From Nocardioides sp. JQ2195 (GTDB taxonomy: Bacteria; Actinomycetota; Actinomycetes; Propionibacteriales; Nocardioidaceae): a DNA stretch of 64,000 bases. The stretch spans positions 496,001 to 560,000 of the forward strand of contig NZ_CP050902.1 in NCBI RefSeq assembly GCF_012272695.1, read 5' to 3'. Position 1 is the first letter of the stretch. The number at the start of each line of letters is the position of its first letter. This document shows, in pieces, positions 25,221-33,602 of this stretch. Made by a program: the position numbers and the translations under genes. The notes under the pieces are model-generated. The model was not told the origin of the DNA and searched no databases. It was given only the letters and a program-made list of their open reading frames with translations.

Positions 25221-26149
25221 CAGAAGTAGCCTTCCTTCTTGCGGTCTTCCATGGCTGCTTCGGAGAAGCGGTCGTCGCCACGGGTGGCACCACGCTCGGT
25301 GACCTTGGCGATGGCGACCTCCTCGATGATCTCCTCGATGGTCGAGGCGGTCGACTCGACGCAACCGGTGAGCGTGATGTCACCACAGGTGCGGAAGCGG
25401 ACGACGCGTTCCTCGACGACCTCGCCCTCACGGGTGGGGTTCAGCGGGGTCTCCGACAGCAGCATGCCGTCGCGCTCGAAGACCCGGCGCTTGTGGGAGA
25501 AGTAGATCTCGGGGATCTCGATGCCCTCGCGACCGATGTAGTCCCAGATGTCCAGCTCGGTCCAGTTGGAGATCGGGAAGATCCGCATGTGCTCGCCCGG
25601 GTGGATGCGACCGTTGTAGAGGCTCCACAGCTCGGGGCGCTGCATCTTGGGGTCCCACTGGCCGAACTCGTCACGGTGGGAGTAGACGCGCTCCTTGGCG
25701 CGGGCCTTCTCCTCGTCGCGACGACCACCACCGAAGGCGGCGGTGAAGCCGTTCTCCTCGATCGCGTTGATCAAGGTCGGTGTCTGCAACCGGTTGCGGG
25801 TGGTCTTGCCGTCGTCGACCACGATGCCGCGCGCGATGGCGTCATCGATGCTCGCCACGATCAGCTTGACGCCGAGGCGCTCGACCCAACGGGCGCGGGT
25901 CTCACCGACCTCGTCGAAGTCCTGTCCGTTGTCGATCTGCATGATCGGGAACGGGATCTTCGCGGGATAGAACGCCTTCTCCGCCAGACGGAGCATGACG
26001 ATCGAGTCCTTGCCGCCGGAGAACATCAGCACCGGCTTCTCGAACTCCGAGGCAACCTCTCGGAAGATGTGGATCGACTCCGCCTCCAACTGGTCGAGCT
26101 GACTCAGTTGATAGTCGGCGTGAGTCGCGGCCTTGACCGGCTCTACCAT
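25220..26149 (-). CDS. cysD: sulfate adenylyltransferase subunit 2
   Basis: 309-aa PP-loop ATP pyrophosphatase-fold catalytic subunit; SGGKDS lies at residues 44-49, followed by MQIDNGQDFDEV, GGGRRDEEKARAKER and RTCGDITLTGC near the end. Forms adenosine 5'-phosphosulfate from ATP and sulfate together with CysN. First gene of the leftward cysDN operon; the next gene upstream (TauE-type permease) is in the same direction 66 bases away and may be co-transcribed. Confidence 0.95.
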   Translation of the reverse strand: MVEPVKAATHADYQLSQLDQLEAESIHIFREVASEFEKPVLMFSGGKDSIVMLRLAEKAFYPAKIPFPIMQIDNGQDFDEVGETRARWVERLGVKLIVASIDDAIARGIVVDDGKTTRNRLQTPTLINAIEENGFTAAFGGGRRDEEKARAKERVYSHRDEFGQWDPKMQRPELWSLYNGRIHPGEHMRIFPISNWTELDIWDYIGREGIEIPEIYFSHKRRVFERDGMLLSETPLNPTREGEVVEERVVRFRTCGDITLTGCVESTASTIEEIIEEVAIAKVTERGATRGDDRFSEAAMEDRKKEGYF

Positions 26150-26215
26150 TTGTTTGGGACCTCTCCTCTTGGACAGCAGCCGTCATCGTATCGGGCGACC
26201 GCTCGTGAGTCTCGT

Positions 26216-27169
26216 TCAGTCGTTGCTTTGGTGCTTGTCAGCGTGGTGCGTGACACGCCACGCCCCCGAGTTGTTGTCGAAGGCGGGTAGCCCGCGGGTC
26301 TGGCGGACGAAGCCCCAGGCGAGCGGACCGAGCAGCAGGAACGCCGCGCCCAGCATGCCGATGATCTCCGGTGCGACGCCGAGGAGCTTGAGCCCGGTGA
26401 GGCTGAGGACGATCACGATGCCGCGTCGGATCACCGACTGGCTGACCCAGTTGGCCATCCGGGCGCCGAGGAAGGTGCCGGGGATGCCGCCGATCACCAG
26501 CGGGATCAGCACCTCCCAGTCGACGCCGCTGACGATGACGTGGCCGATGGCTGCCGCGAGCACCAGCGGAACCGCCTGGACCAGGTCGGTGCCGACCAGC
26601 TTCACCGCCGAGAGGGTGGGGTAGAGCAGCAGCAGGGCGACCATGATCAGCGAGCCCGACCCGACCGAGGTCACGCCGACGAGCAGTCCGCCGACCATCC
26701 CCACCAGCAGCGTCGGGATCGGTCGGACGACCATCTCGCTCCTGGGCGCCTCGTTGCCACCGGTCACCTGGCGCAGCTGGATGTACATCCGGAACGTGTA
26801 GGTCGCCGCCGTGAAGAGGAGCGCGCAGCCGATCGCGGTCCTGACGAAGTCCTCCTGCTCCTTGGCCGCGCCGAAGTGGTCGATGACGAAGGCGCCGGCG
26901 AAGGCAAAGGGGACGCTTCCGGCGATGAGGTACGCCGCCAGCTTGAGGTTGGGCGAGCCGCTGCGCCAGTGCACCCCGGCGCCGACGGACTTGGTGATGC
27001 TCGCGCTGACCAGGTCGTTGGCCACGGCGGCGGTCGGGTTGATGCCGAGGAAGATCAGCGCCGGTGTCATCAGGGCGCCACCGCCCATGCCGGTCAGCCC
27101 CACGACGATGCCGACCCCGAAGGACACGCACAGCACGGCGAGTGCGGCCGTGGTGAAGATGTCGGGCAT
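26216..27169 (-). CDS. TSUP-family (TauE/SafE) sulfur anion permease
   Basis: 317-aa membrane protein with about eight hydrophobic segments and two copies of the TSUP repeat: VGLTGMGGGALMTPALIFLG (residues 23-42) and VGVTSVGSGSLIMVALLLLY (about 168-187). TSUP proteins move sulfite, thiosulfate, sulfate or sulfonate-derived anions. Placement between cysD and cysC supports a sulfate or thiosulfate transport role. Confidence 0.85.
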   Translation of the reverse strand: MPDIFTTAALAVLCVSFGVGIVVGLTGMGGGALMTPALIFLGINPTAAVANDLVSASITKSVGAGVHWRSGSPNLKLAAYLIAGSVPFAFAGAFVIDHFGAAKEQEDFVRTAIGCALLFTAATYTFRMYIQLRQVTGGNEAPRSEMVVRPIPTLLVGMVGGLLVGVTSVGSGSLIMVALLLLYPTLSAVKLVGTDLVQAVPLVLAAAIGHVIVSGVDWEVLIPLVIGGIPGTFLGARMANWVSQSVIRRGIVIVLSLTGLKLLGVAPEIIGMLGAAFLLLGPLAWGFVRQTRGLPAFDNNSGAWRVTHHADKHQSND

Positions 27170-27189
27170 GGATGAAGTCCCTTAAGTCG

Positions 27190-27200
27190 AGTGAATCACT
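27190..27200. promoter_or_regulatory. AGTGAATCACT palindrome upstream of TSUP-cysDN
   Basis: Perfect 5-1-5 palindrome 20 bases upstream of the permease start, next to GTATAC (27203-27208), in an AT-richer patch. Candidate promoter/operator for the leftward permease-cysDN transcript. The rest of the 200-bp gap back to cysC shows no other clear signal. Confidence 0.4.
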
Positions 27201-27370
27201 AGGTATACGCGATGAGCAGGGTAATGGGTGGGTCCGATCATGCCGCAATCCGGTGCCCTGACCCCGCAGCCGAGTGCCGGGGGTGGGATGTCGTCGGCGA
27301 CGTGCCGAGGATTCCGTGCGGGGGCGGAGGAAGAGCTCGAGCGGTTGGCCGGCGCGAAGGGGCTCGCGGC

Positions 27371-28606
27371 TCAGACGTCGAGCAGGCCCTCGTCGCGGAG
27401 CACCGCGAGCACGTCGTCGAGTGCCTCCTCGATGGAGCGGCCTGTGGTGTCGACGCGCACGTCGGCGTCCTCGGGCTCCTCGTAGGGCGACGAGATGCCG
27501 GTGAACTCGGGGATCACTCCCGCTCGCGCCTTGGCGTAGAGCCCCTTGCGGTCACGGCGCTCGCACTCCTCGAGGGGAGTCGCCACGTGCACCAGGAAGA
27601 ACTCCCCACCTGCGGCGTCGACCATCCGGCGTACGTCCTGACGGGTCGCGTCGAACGGCGCGATCGGGCTGACGATCGAGACCCCACCGTGGCGGGCGAT
27701 CTCGGCGGCCACCCAGCCGATGCGGCGGATGTTGGTCTCGCGGTCCGCATTGGAGAAGGTCAGTCCCGCGCTGAGGTTCCGGCGTACGACGTCACCGTCG
27801 AGGCTGGTGACCGTGCGGCGGCCCTGCTCCAGGAGCTTGTCCTGGAGGGCGCGGGCGATCGTGGACTTGCCGCTGCCCGACAGGCCGGTGAAGAAGAGGA
27901 CCAGTCCGCGCTCGTCCGGGGCGGGACGGTCGAAGTCGACGATGGCCTGGATGGACTCGGGAAGGTTTCGAGACGGCTCGTTCCTCGCCTCCTCAACCCC
28001 CGAGGACGACGAGGGCAGTGCCACCACCGGGTCGCCGGCCGCGTAGTTGTCGACGACCTGGTGCCCGAGCAGGTGGTCGGCGGAGGGGTCGTCGTGGGAC
28101 GGCAGCGGCACGGCCACCACGGAGGCGTCGTCCAGCAGGTCCGCGGCGGCGAGGGTGGCTCGGAGCAGGCCGACCGGGCTGAGGTCGTCGGGGGTGCCCG
28201 CGCCGACCAGTGCCAGCAGGACCAGCCGGGAGCTCGGCAGGGCATCCAGCTCGGCCCGGGTGAGCGCGGCGGTCACCGGGACGAACGTCGCGCCGGCGTG
28301 CTGCTCACGCACCTGGCTGGGGGAGAGGTAGAGGCGACGGAAGGGGCCGTACGCCGCGTGGGCCAGGTGGGTGACGTTGCCCTCGCGATCGATCGTCGCC
28401 AGCGGCAGGCCCTCCGGGTCGACCAGCTCGACGGTCTCCGCCTCGGCCAGCTCCGCCGGCAGCTCGAGCCGGACCGGGGAGCCTGGCTCGTTGAACCCGG
28501 TCAGCGGTTCGTAGGCACCGGTGACGAGGAGCTCGAGATCGTCCAGCTCGCGCTGGGTGGGGCAGTGCTGCGGGTGAGGGTTCTGGGGAGTCGACACGGG
28601 CGCCAT
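27371..28606 (-). CDS. cysC: adenylylsulfate kinase with degenerate ATP-sulfurylase-like N-domain
   Basis: 411 aa. Residues about 235-411 are a complete APS kinase: P-loop GLSGSGKST (241-249), LDGDVVRRNLSAGLTFSNAD, FVHVA-type strand and the lid ARAGVIPEFTGISSPYE. Phosphorylates APS to PAPS. Residues 20-200 resemble the N-terminal part of monomeric ATP sulfurylase (TGAYEPLTGF, AHAAYGPFRRLYLSPSQVR) but the catalytic QxRNPxHxxH signature is missing, so that domain is probably inactive or regulatory. Residues 203-214 come from an inserted repeat (27964-27998). Confidence 0.88.
   Translation of the reverse strand: MAPVSTPQNPHPQHCPTQRELDDLELLVTGAYEPLTGFNEPGSPVRLELPAELAEAETVELVDPEGLPLATIDREGNVTHLAHAAYGPFRRLYLSPSQVREQHAGATFVPVTAALTRAELDALPSSRLVLLALVGAGTPDDLSPVGLLRATLAAADLLDDASVVAVPLPSHDDPSADHLLGHQVVDNYAAGDPVVALPSSSSGVEEARNEPSRNLPESIQAIVDFDRPAPDERGLVLFFTGLSGSGKSTIARALQDKLLEQGRRTVTSLDGDVVRRNLSAGLTFSNADRETNIRRIGWVAAEIARHGGVSIVSPIAPFDATRQDVRRMVDAAGGEFFLVHVATPLEECERRDRKGLYAKARAGVIPEFTGISSPYEEPEDADVRVDTTGRSIEEALDDVLAVLRDEGLLDV
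27964..27998 (-). repeat. D-type repeat inserted in frame within cysC
   Basis: 35 bp; on the minus strand GGTTGAGGAGG, an 11-bp centre, then CCGTCTCGAAACC. The intergenic copy at 38449-38483 has the same ends, differing by one base in CCGTCTCGAGACC, the same 35-bp length and a different centre. It encodes GVEEARNEPSRN in the linker between the two domains, where extra residues would be tolerated. Confidence 0.7.
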
Positions 28607-28759
28607 CCTGCCATCTGCGACGGTCGGCAGTGTGCCTGCACGCCCGGGTGGACCATGGTCGCGAGAAACACGCGAACCTGCAGGGAGCTGGTTCGGCCGC
28701 GCAGCAGTGCATGCGCTGGGCCGAGCTGGGGCAGGCCCGGGCAGCGCTGGGGCGGAGGA

Positions 28760-30535
28760 TCAGCCTGCGTCGGGAAGGCCGGCGACCAGGTCGCTGAAGA
28801 CCTGCTGCACCCGGCGGGGCAGGTTCTCCGCGGCCCTGCCGGAGTCGGCGTCCAACCGGTGGTGCACGATCACGACCAGGTTGCCCTGCCGAGCGATCAA
28901 CCGGGTGGTGCCGGTGCCCTTCTTGGCCTGCCACGCCTCGTCACCGAGCCCGTCGACCGGCCGCATCGGCCCGACGTAGTTGATCTCCTTGTCGTCGCGC
29001 CACTGCGCGACCTGGCGCTCAGCCGCTTCGACGGAGGTCAGCTTGGTGCCGTCGGCGTCCGTGCGTGCCGCGAGCGGGAAGAGCTCGACACTCAGGTACT
29101 TGTGCTGGTCGTCGGGACGTTCCGACTCGCTCCAGGTGCACCCCGAGGGGCGGGGCAGGTCCGTCCGGAAGCCCAGTGCCCGCAGCGTCGCTGGCCGGAT
29201 CCGGTCGCAGAGGTTCAACGTGTCAGCCGGAGTGACGTCGCCGTCGGTCCACGTCGTGGGTCGCTGCGAGGGGGCTGGCGGGAGCGGCTCGCCCGTGTCC
29301 TCCATCTCGTACGACGACAGCTCGCTGCCGCTGATGGTGTAGAGGCGGTCGTCGGCCCAGCCGAGGGACGTCGACAGGGTCCTCTCGCTGGCCGGGACAC
29401 GACCGACTTCCCGCACGTCCGTGGGGTCCGCCGGGTCGGCGAGCCCCACCCAGAGCTCGAGGCCGCGCAGGTCGTCGCCCTGCTCGGGCACGACCCACTG
29501 CAGGGTCAGCAGGTCGTCGCCCGACCGGCCGGCGATCGCGGGCTGGTCGGGCAGCGTCGACCACGTCCGCTCACCGGTGGCCAGGTCGAAGCCGTGGAAC
29601 GGGCTCGACTGCACCCCGATCGGGTAGGACACGATGAACTGTCCGTCGAGGATCCCGATCACGGTCGGGAAGCTCGCGTTGCTCTCGAAGCCGACGTACG
29701 CCCCGGGGCGGCCGTCCCGGTCGAAGCGCCGGAAGAGCCGGTGACCACCGGTCTCCACGCCCAGGACCAGGGGCTTGTCGGAGACGACCTCGGTGGCGCG
29801 GGTGCGCTCGTCGAGGGTGCGCGACCAGAGCCTGCGCAACGACTCCTCGTCGTACGCCGTCAGCGTGTCGGTGCCGTCCTGCGCGTCGTGGCGCGAGACC
29901 ACCATCAGGCCCTGCCCGATCACCACGTGGCTCAGGCAGGCGTCGGACTCCGGGAAGACATCGGGCTGGCGCTTGCCGGTGCGGGCGTCGAAGCGGCGTA
30001 CGACGTCGCAGTTGACCGGCATGCTGACGGTGCGCTCGGTGATGCTCGGCACCGCGTCGTCGTAGAGGTACTTCGTGTCCCCGAGCGGCTGGTGCCACAG
30101 CAACGTGCCGGAGCCGGTGTCGACTGCGGCGATGCGGCGGATGTCGCAGTCCCTGTCGTCGGCGAGCAGGAGGACGACGGTGCCGTCCCCGTTCGGCCCG
30201 TCGGACGTGCGGCAGACCTGGCCCAGCCGGTTGGGGAGTCGGAGCTCCCACTGCGGGGTGCCGTCCACGCTGTCGAACGCGGCCAGGCCGTTGGTGCCGG
30301 GGAGGACCACCGTCGAGCCGATGTGCCAGGTGGTGAGCCCGCCGCCGCTGTGGGTGGACCGGCCCGAGCGCACCGGCGTGCCGATGTCGGCGATGTCAGC
30401 CGACCATCCTGCGTCCAGGGATGCCGGGCGATCGATCTTCTCGGGCTGGTCGGAACGCTCGGCGGCGTCCTCGCTGCAGGCCGCCAACGGGAGCGCCATG
30501 CAGGCTGCGAGCGCGGCCAGGAGGGTTCGTCTCAT
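28760..30535 (-). CDS. secreted lipoprotein with PQQ-like beta-propeller and DUF3558-like C-domain
   Basis: 591 aa. A short signal peptide ends in a lipobox, LPLAAC (C20), so it should be lipid-anchored outside the membrane. Residues 45-410 hold repeated blades of the kind LAAFDSVDGTPQWEL, IAAVDTGSGTLLWH, LTAYDEESLRRLWS and FHGFDLATGERTW (PQQ/quinoprotein-like propeller). Residues about 435-591 have CDRIRPATLRALGF and GCTWSESE, similar to DUF3558 lipoprotein domains. No enzymatic residues recognised; probably a sensor or adhesion-type surface protein. Confidence 0.7.
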   Translation of the reverse strand: MRRTLLAALAACMALPLAACSEDAAERSDQPEKIDRPASLDAGWSADIADIGTPVRSGRSTHSGGGLTTWHIGSTVVLPGTNGLAAFDSVDGTPQWELRLPNRLGQVCRTSDGPNGDGTVVLLLADDRDCDIRRIAAVDTGSGTLLWHQPLGDTKYLYDDAVPSITERTVSMPVNCDVVRRFDARTGKRQPDVFPESDACLSHVVIGQGLMVVSRHDAQDGTDTLTAYDEESLRRLWSRTLDERTRATEVVSDKPLVLGVETGGHRLFRRFDRDGRPGAYVGFESNASFPTVIGILDGQFIVSYPIGVQSSPFHGFDLATGERTWSTLPDQPAIAGRSGDDLLTLQWVVPEQGDDLRGLELWVGLADPADPTDVREVGRVPASERTLSTSLGWADDRLYTISGSELSSYEMEDTGEPLPPAPSQRPTTWTDGDVTPADTLNLCDRIRPATLRALGFRTDLPRPSGCTWSESERPDDQHKYLSVELFPLAARTDADGTKLTSVEAAERQVAQWRDDKEINYVGPMRPVDGLGDEAWQAKKGTGTTRLIARQGNLVVIVHHRLDADSGRAAENLPRRVQQVFSDLVAGLPDAG

Positions 30536-30595
30536 GGTGGCCGTCCTACCCGGGTGCCCTCACCTCAAACCGCGTGCAGCGATAGCGTCGGGGAC

Positions 30596-31552
30596 ATGAG
30601 TGCACCTGTCGTCGCCGAAATCTTCCGCTCGGGTGTGGTGGAGGGCCACCACTACGGGTCCGTGGTCGCCCTCGACGCGTCGGGCGAGGTCGAGTGGTCG
30701 GTCGGAACCGTCGACGCGCCGGTCTTCCCGCGCTCCTGCAACAAGCCGATCCAGGCGCTGGCCATGGTCCGCGCGGGCCTCGACCTCTCGCCGGACCTGC
30801 TCGCCCTCTCCTGCGCGTCGCACTCCGGCGAGCCCTTCCACGTCGACGCGGTGCGTCGCATCCTGGCCGGCGCCGGACTCGACGAGTCTGCCCTGCAGTG
30901 CCCGCCCGACTTCCCGTTGGACGACGCGGCCAAGGAGGCGCTCCTGCGCTCCGGCGGGGAGAAGGCCGCGGTGCTGATGAACTGCTCCGGCAAGCACGCC
31001 TCGATGCTGGCCACCTGCGTGGTCAACGGCTGGGACACCGCGACCTACCTCGACCTCGACCACCCGCTGCAGGTGCGGATCGCGGAGACCTTCGCCGAGC
31101 TCACCGGTGAGCCCGTGGCCAACGTCGCGATCGACGGGTGCGGAGCGCCGCTGCTGTCCGCCTCGCTGACCGGCCTGGCCCGTGCCTTCCGCACCCTGGC
31201 CGTGGCCGCCGAGGGCCCCGAGGCCCGCATCGCCGCAGCAATCCGCGAGTTCCCGCAGAACGTCTCCGGCTCCACCCGCGACGAGCGCGCGCTGCTCACG
31301 GCGATCCCGGGCGCGATCGGCAAGGCCGGCGCCGAGTCCTGCTACGCCGTCGCGCTGCCCAACGGCCAGGCCTTCGCGCTGAAGTGCGACGACGGCGCCC
31401 CGCGGGTGCGGCCGGTGCTGATGGCCGAGGCCCTGCGTCGCTCCGGCGTGCCCTCCCTCGACGGCGTCGACGCTGCTGCGATCGACGCGACCGGCCAGTT
31501 GCCCCTGCTCGGCGGCGGCAAGCCGGTGGGGGAGATCCGGGCGACCTTCTGA
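30596..31552 (+). CDS. L-asparaginase II (thermolabile type)
   Basis: 318 aa from ATG 30596: EIFRSGVVEGHHYGSVVALD, RSCNKPIQALAMV, CASHSGEPFHVDAV, MNCSGKHASMLATC and IDGCGAPLLSASLTGLARAF. This is the Rhizobium/Actinobacteria-type asparaginase family, unrelated to the E. coli amidohydrolase fold. Hydrolyses asparagine to aspartate and ammonia, probably cytosolic as no signal peptide is visible. The frame stays open for about 3.4 kb upstream, opposite two leftward genes; that extension is a GC artefact. Confidence 0.85.
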   Translation: MSAPVVAEIFRSGVVEGHHYGSVVALDASGEVEWSVGTVDAPVFPRSCNKPIQALAMVRAGLDLSPDLLALSCASHSGEPFHVDAVRRILAGAGLDESALQCPPDFPLDDAAKEALLRSGGEKAAVLMNCSGKHASMLATCVVNGWDTATYLDLDHPLQVRIAETFAELTGEPVANVAIDGCGAPLLSASLTGLARAFRTLAVAAEGPEARIAAAIREFPQNVSGSTRDERALLTAIPGAIGKAGAESCYAVALPNGQAFALKCDDGAPRVRPVLMAEALRRSGVPSLDGVDAAAIDATGQLPLLGGGKPVGEIRATF

Positions 31553-31553
31553 C

Positions 31554-31994
31554 ATGGGCTGGGCGTCGACGTTCTACTGGACCGGTGCCGCCCAGGTGGT
31601 GGCCGGCGGACTGGTCGCAGCAGCCACGGCGCCCCTCGACCTGGCCAAGGGCAGCTGGCTGGCGGCGTACCTCGTCCTCGTCGGCGGTGTCGCGCAGTGC
31701 CTGGTCGGGCGCGCCCAGGAGGCCTTTGCGCCGGCGCCGGTCCGTGGCCGGACCTGGTGGGTGCAGTACGCCGGGTGGAACGCCGGCAACCTGCTGGTCA
31801 TCGTCGGGTCGCTGACCCGTGCGCCGTACGTCGTCGACGTCGGTGGCCTGCTCCTCCTGCCCACGTTGGTGCTGGCCGTGTGGACGACCCGTGCGGCGAC
31901 TGCCGGCGTGCTGCTGTGGGCGTACCGCGCAGTGCTGTTCCTGCTCGCGGTGACCATGCCCATCGGCCTGGCGCTGGCGCACCTGCGCGCCTGA
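31554..31994 (+). CDS. small multi-pass membrane protein, function unknown
   Basis: 146 aa starting one base after the asparaginase stop. Four to five hydrophobic segments (for example VVAGGLVAAAT, YLVLVGGVAQCLVG, VGGLLLLPTLVLAVW, AVLFLLAVTMPIGLALA) with few charged residues. Not assigned to a family. Close spacing suggests co-expression with the asparaginase gene. Confidence 0.65.
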   Translation: MGWASTFYWTGAAQVVAGGLVAAATAPLDLAKGSWLAAYLVLVGGVAQCLVGRAQEAFAPAPVRGRTWWVQYAGWNAGNLLVIVGSLTRAPYVVDVGGLLLLPTLVLAVWTTRAATAGVLLWAYRAVLFLLAVTMPIGLALAHLRA

Positions 31995-32068
31995 CGCCCG
32001 GCTCGTCGTCGATCCCGAGCCCCTGTCCCGGGGCAGCCGCGCCCGATGTCGCGACCTGCGCCGGCGGC

Positions 32069-32157
32069 GTGCATTTGAGCAGGAAGTTCGGGTGCGTCCG
32101 TGCGACGGGCACGCTCGACGGTGTCCATCGTCCCGCGAACTTCCTGTCGAAATGACC
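32069..32157. repeat. B-type hairpin repeat, copy 1
   Basis: 89 bp with 22-bp terminal inverted repeats; right end CGAACTTCCTGTCGAAATG (32136 on), left end containing CATTTGAGCAGGAAGTTCG. The 45-bp centre is unlike that of the copies at 43700 and 44693. Confidence 0.8.
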
Positions 32158-32287
32158 GCCGCAGAGTGTCGCGCTGCATGCCGCAGCTAGCGCGGCGTAC
32201 GACGCTCGTTGAACATCCAATCACCTGTGGGGCAAGGGAAAAGTCGGTCGCGTGTGCGCAAGGCCACGCGTGCGTCGACTTGATTTT

Positions 32288-32303
32288 GCTAACTGCAGTT
32301 AGC
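32288..32303. promoter_or_regulatory. 16-bp perfect palindrome before XRE gene
   Basis: GCTAACTG-CAGTTAGC lies 11 bases before the XRE start, over the expected promoter. Probably the autoregulatory operator of the XRE protein; the single site in the window fits local control. Confidence 0.65.
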
Positions 32304-32314
32304 ACCATGGAGTC

Positions 32315-32695
32315 ATGGCAAAGGGAATGGTCGGAAAGACAGTCGAGTCGCTCGGCGACTACCTCAAGGAGCAGCGGACCTCCGCTGAGCTCTCGTTGAG
32401 GCAGCTCGCGGAGCAGGCCGGTGTGTCCAATCCGTACCTGAGCCAGATCGAACGTGGTCTGCGCAAGCCCTCCGCCGACGTGCTTCAGCAAATTGCCAAG
32501 GCTCTCCGGATCTCGGCCGAGCAGCTCTACATCCGCGCCGGGATCGTCAGTCCCGTCGACGGTGTGGGGGGTTCGGTGGAGCTGGCGATCCTCGCCGACA
32601 CCAAGCTCACGGAGCGGCAGAAGCAGTCCCTGCTCGACGTCTACTCCTCGTTCCTGGCCACCAACGGCCAGGCCGCGGACGAGACCGACAGCTGA
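32315..32695 (+). CDS. XRE-family regulator, Rv0474-like
   Basis: 126 aa. Residues 11-70 are a Cro/C1-type helix-turn-helix (LGDYLKEQRTSAELSLRQLA, AGVSNPYLSQIERGLRKPSA). The C-terminal part LTERQKQSLLDVYSSFLA matches the small actinobacterial regulators encoded immediately upstream of hbhA. With the DUF2516 gene it preserves the mycobacterial order Rv0474-Rv0475-Rv0476. ATG at 32315 is preferred; a later in-frame ATG at 32327 is possible. Confidence 0.82.
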   Translation: MAKGMVGKTVESLGDYLKEQRTSAELSLRQLAEQAGVSNPYLSQIERGLRKPSADVLQQIAKALRISAEQLYIRAGIVSPVDGVGGSVELAILADTKLTERQKQSLLDVYSSFLATNGQAADETDS

Positions 32696-32751
32696 CCATC
32701 CATCCTGGAGCGGTCCGAGGGGATCGCACCGCAAGCATTGAGGAGATCGAC

Positions 32752-33465
32752 ATGGCCAAGGCCAAGTTCGACATCAAGTCCGAGGCGACCCGCCCCTTCT
32801 ACGCCACCGTCGGCGCCACCGACCTCGCGGTCGAGGTTGCCCGCCAGTACGTCATCGACGTGCAGACCCGGGTTGCCGACGTGCAGAAGAAGGTTGCCGC
32901 CATCGACCTGGAGCCCAAGAACCTGAACAAGCAGGCGCAGACCGTCGTCTCGGCCCGCGTGGACTCCGTGACCAAGGAGGCCAAGGAGGCCCAGGCCAAG
33001 CTGGAGGCGAAGCTCGCCGAGCTGCAGGCCGAGGCCAGGAAGGCCCAGGCCAGGTTCGAGGCCCAGGTTGCCGAGCTGCAGGCCGAGGCCAAGGCGTTCC
33101 CGACCAAGGCCCAGGGCTTCGTCGCCGACGCCGTGTCCGACGCGACCTCCACCTACACCGACCTGGTCAAGCGCGGCGAGAAGGCTGTCGCGAAGCTCCG
33201 CAAGATCGAGCTGGCCGTCGACGTCGACTCCAAGAAGACGAAGACCACCGTCTCCGCCGACGTGAAGACCGCCACCGGCACGACCAAGCCCGCCACCAAG
33301 CCGGCCGCCAAGAAGGCCCCGGCCAAGAAGGCTGCTGCGAAGAAGGCCCCGGCCGCCAAGAAGGCCCCGGCCAAGAAGGCTGCTGCGAAGAAGGCTCCGG
33401 CCGCCAAGCAGGCCCCCGCGGCCCAGGCCACCCAGACCAAGGCCACCGAGACCAAGCAGGCCTGA
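32752..33465 (+). CDS. HbhA-like heparin-binding protein
   Basis: 237 aa. Residues 1-50 follow the HbhA pattern (FYATVGATDLAVEVAR, VADVQKKVAAI), residues 60-120 form an Ala/Glu/Lys-rich coiled coil (KEAQAKLEAKLAELQAEA), and residues about 180-225 are Lys/Ala/Pro repeats (KKAPAKKAAAKKAPAA) like the heparin-binding tail of mycobacterial HbhA. No signal peptide, as in HbhA. In mycobacteria this protein binds sulfated glycans and polyphosphate/lipid domains; here adhesion or cell-envelope/septal roles are possible. Terminated by the hairpin at 33513. Confidence 0.8.
   Translation: MAKAKFDIKSEATRPFYATVGATDLAVEVARQYVIDVQTRVADVQKKVAAIDLEPKNLNKQAQTVVSARVDSVTKEAKEAQAKLEAKLAELQAEARKAQARFEAQVAELQAEAKAFPTKAQGFVADAVSDATSTYTDLVKRGEKAVAKLRKIELAVDVDSKKTKTTVSADVKTATGTTKPATKPAAKKAPAKKAAAKKAPAAKKAPAKKAAAKKAPAAKQAPAAQATQTKATETKQA
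33310..33405 (+). repeat. 48-bp tandem repeat in HbhA-like tail
   Basis: Two near-identical 48-bp units (33310-33357 and 33358-33405) encode the KKAPAKKAAAKKAPAA repeat. They differ at one base, so the duplication is recent. Confidence 0.9.
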
Positions 33466-33512
33466 AGAGATGAGTCAGGGGAGGAGCAGCTGACGCTGTT
33501 CTGACTCCACCG

Positions 33513-33547
33513 GCACAGCCCCCGAGCCATCGGCTCGGGGGCTGTGC
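33513..33547 (+). terminator. strong hairpin terminator after HbhA-like gene
   Basis: 16-bp perfect arms, GCACAGCCCCCGAGCC against GGCTCGGGGGCTGTGC, with a 3-base loop ATC, followed by TGATTTCCTG. Confidence 0.85.
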
Positions 33548-33602
33548 TGATTTCCTGTGGTCGTCGGCCGTTCCCCCTCGGCGCGGCGTGGCACGTAGGC
33601 TG

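Larger units (their letters stand above)
31995..32314. other. 320-bp gap with B-type repeat and XRE operator
   Basis: No gene seen. It contains the 89-bp B-type hairpin repeat (32069-32157) and the 16-bp palindrome at 32288-32303 directly before the XRE gene; the stretch 32205-32300 is AT-richer than its surroundings and likely holds the promoter. Confidence 0.7.

Noticed and set aside
27212..30595. Open frame of over 1100 codons upstream of the asparaginase start
   Set aside because: It is antisense to cysC and the lipoprotein gene, both with clear family motifs, and its translation is low-complexity Arg/Gly/Val-rich. High GC keeps stops rare.
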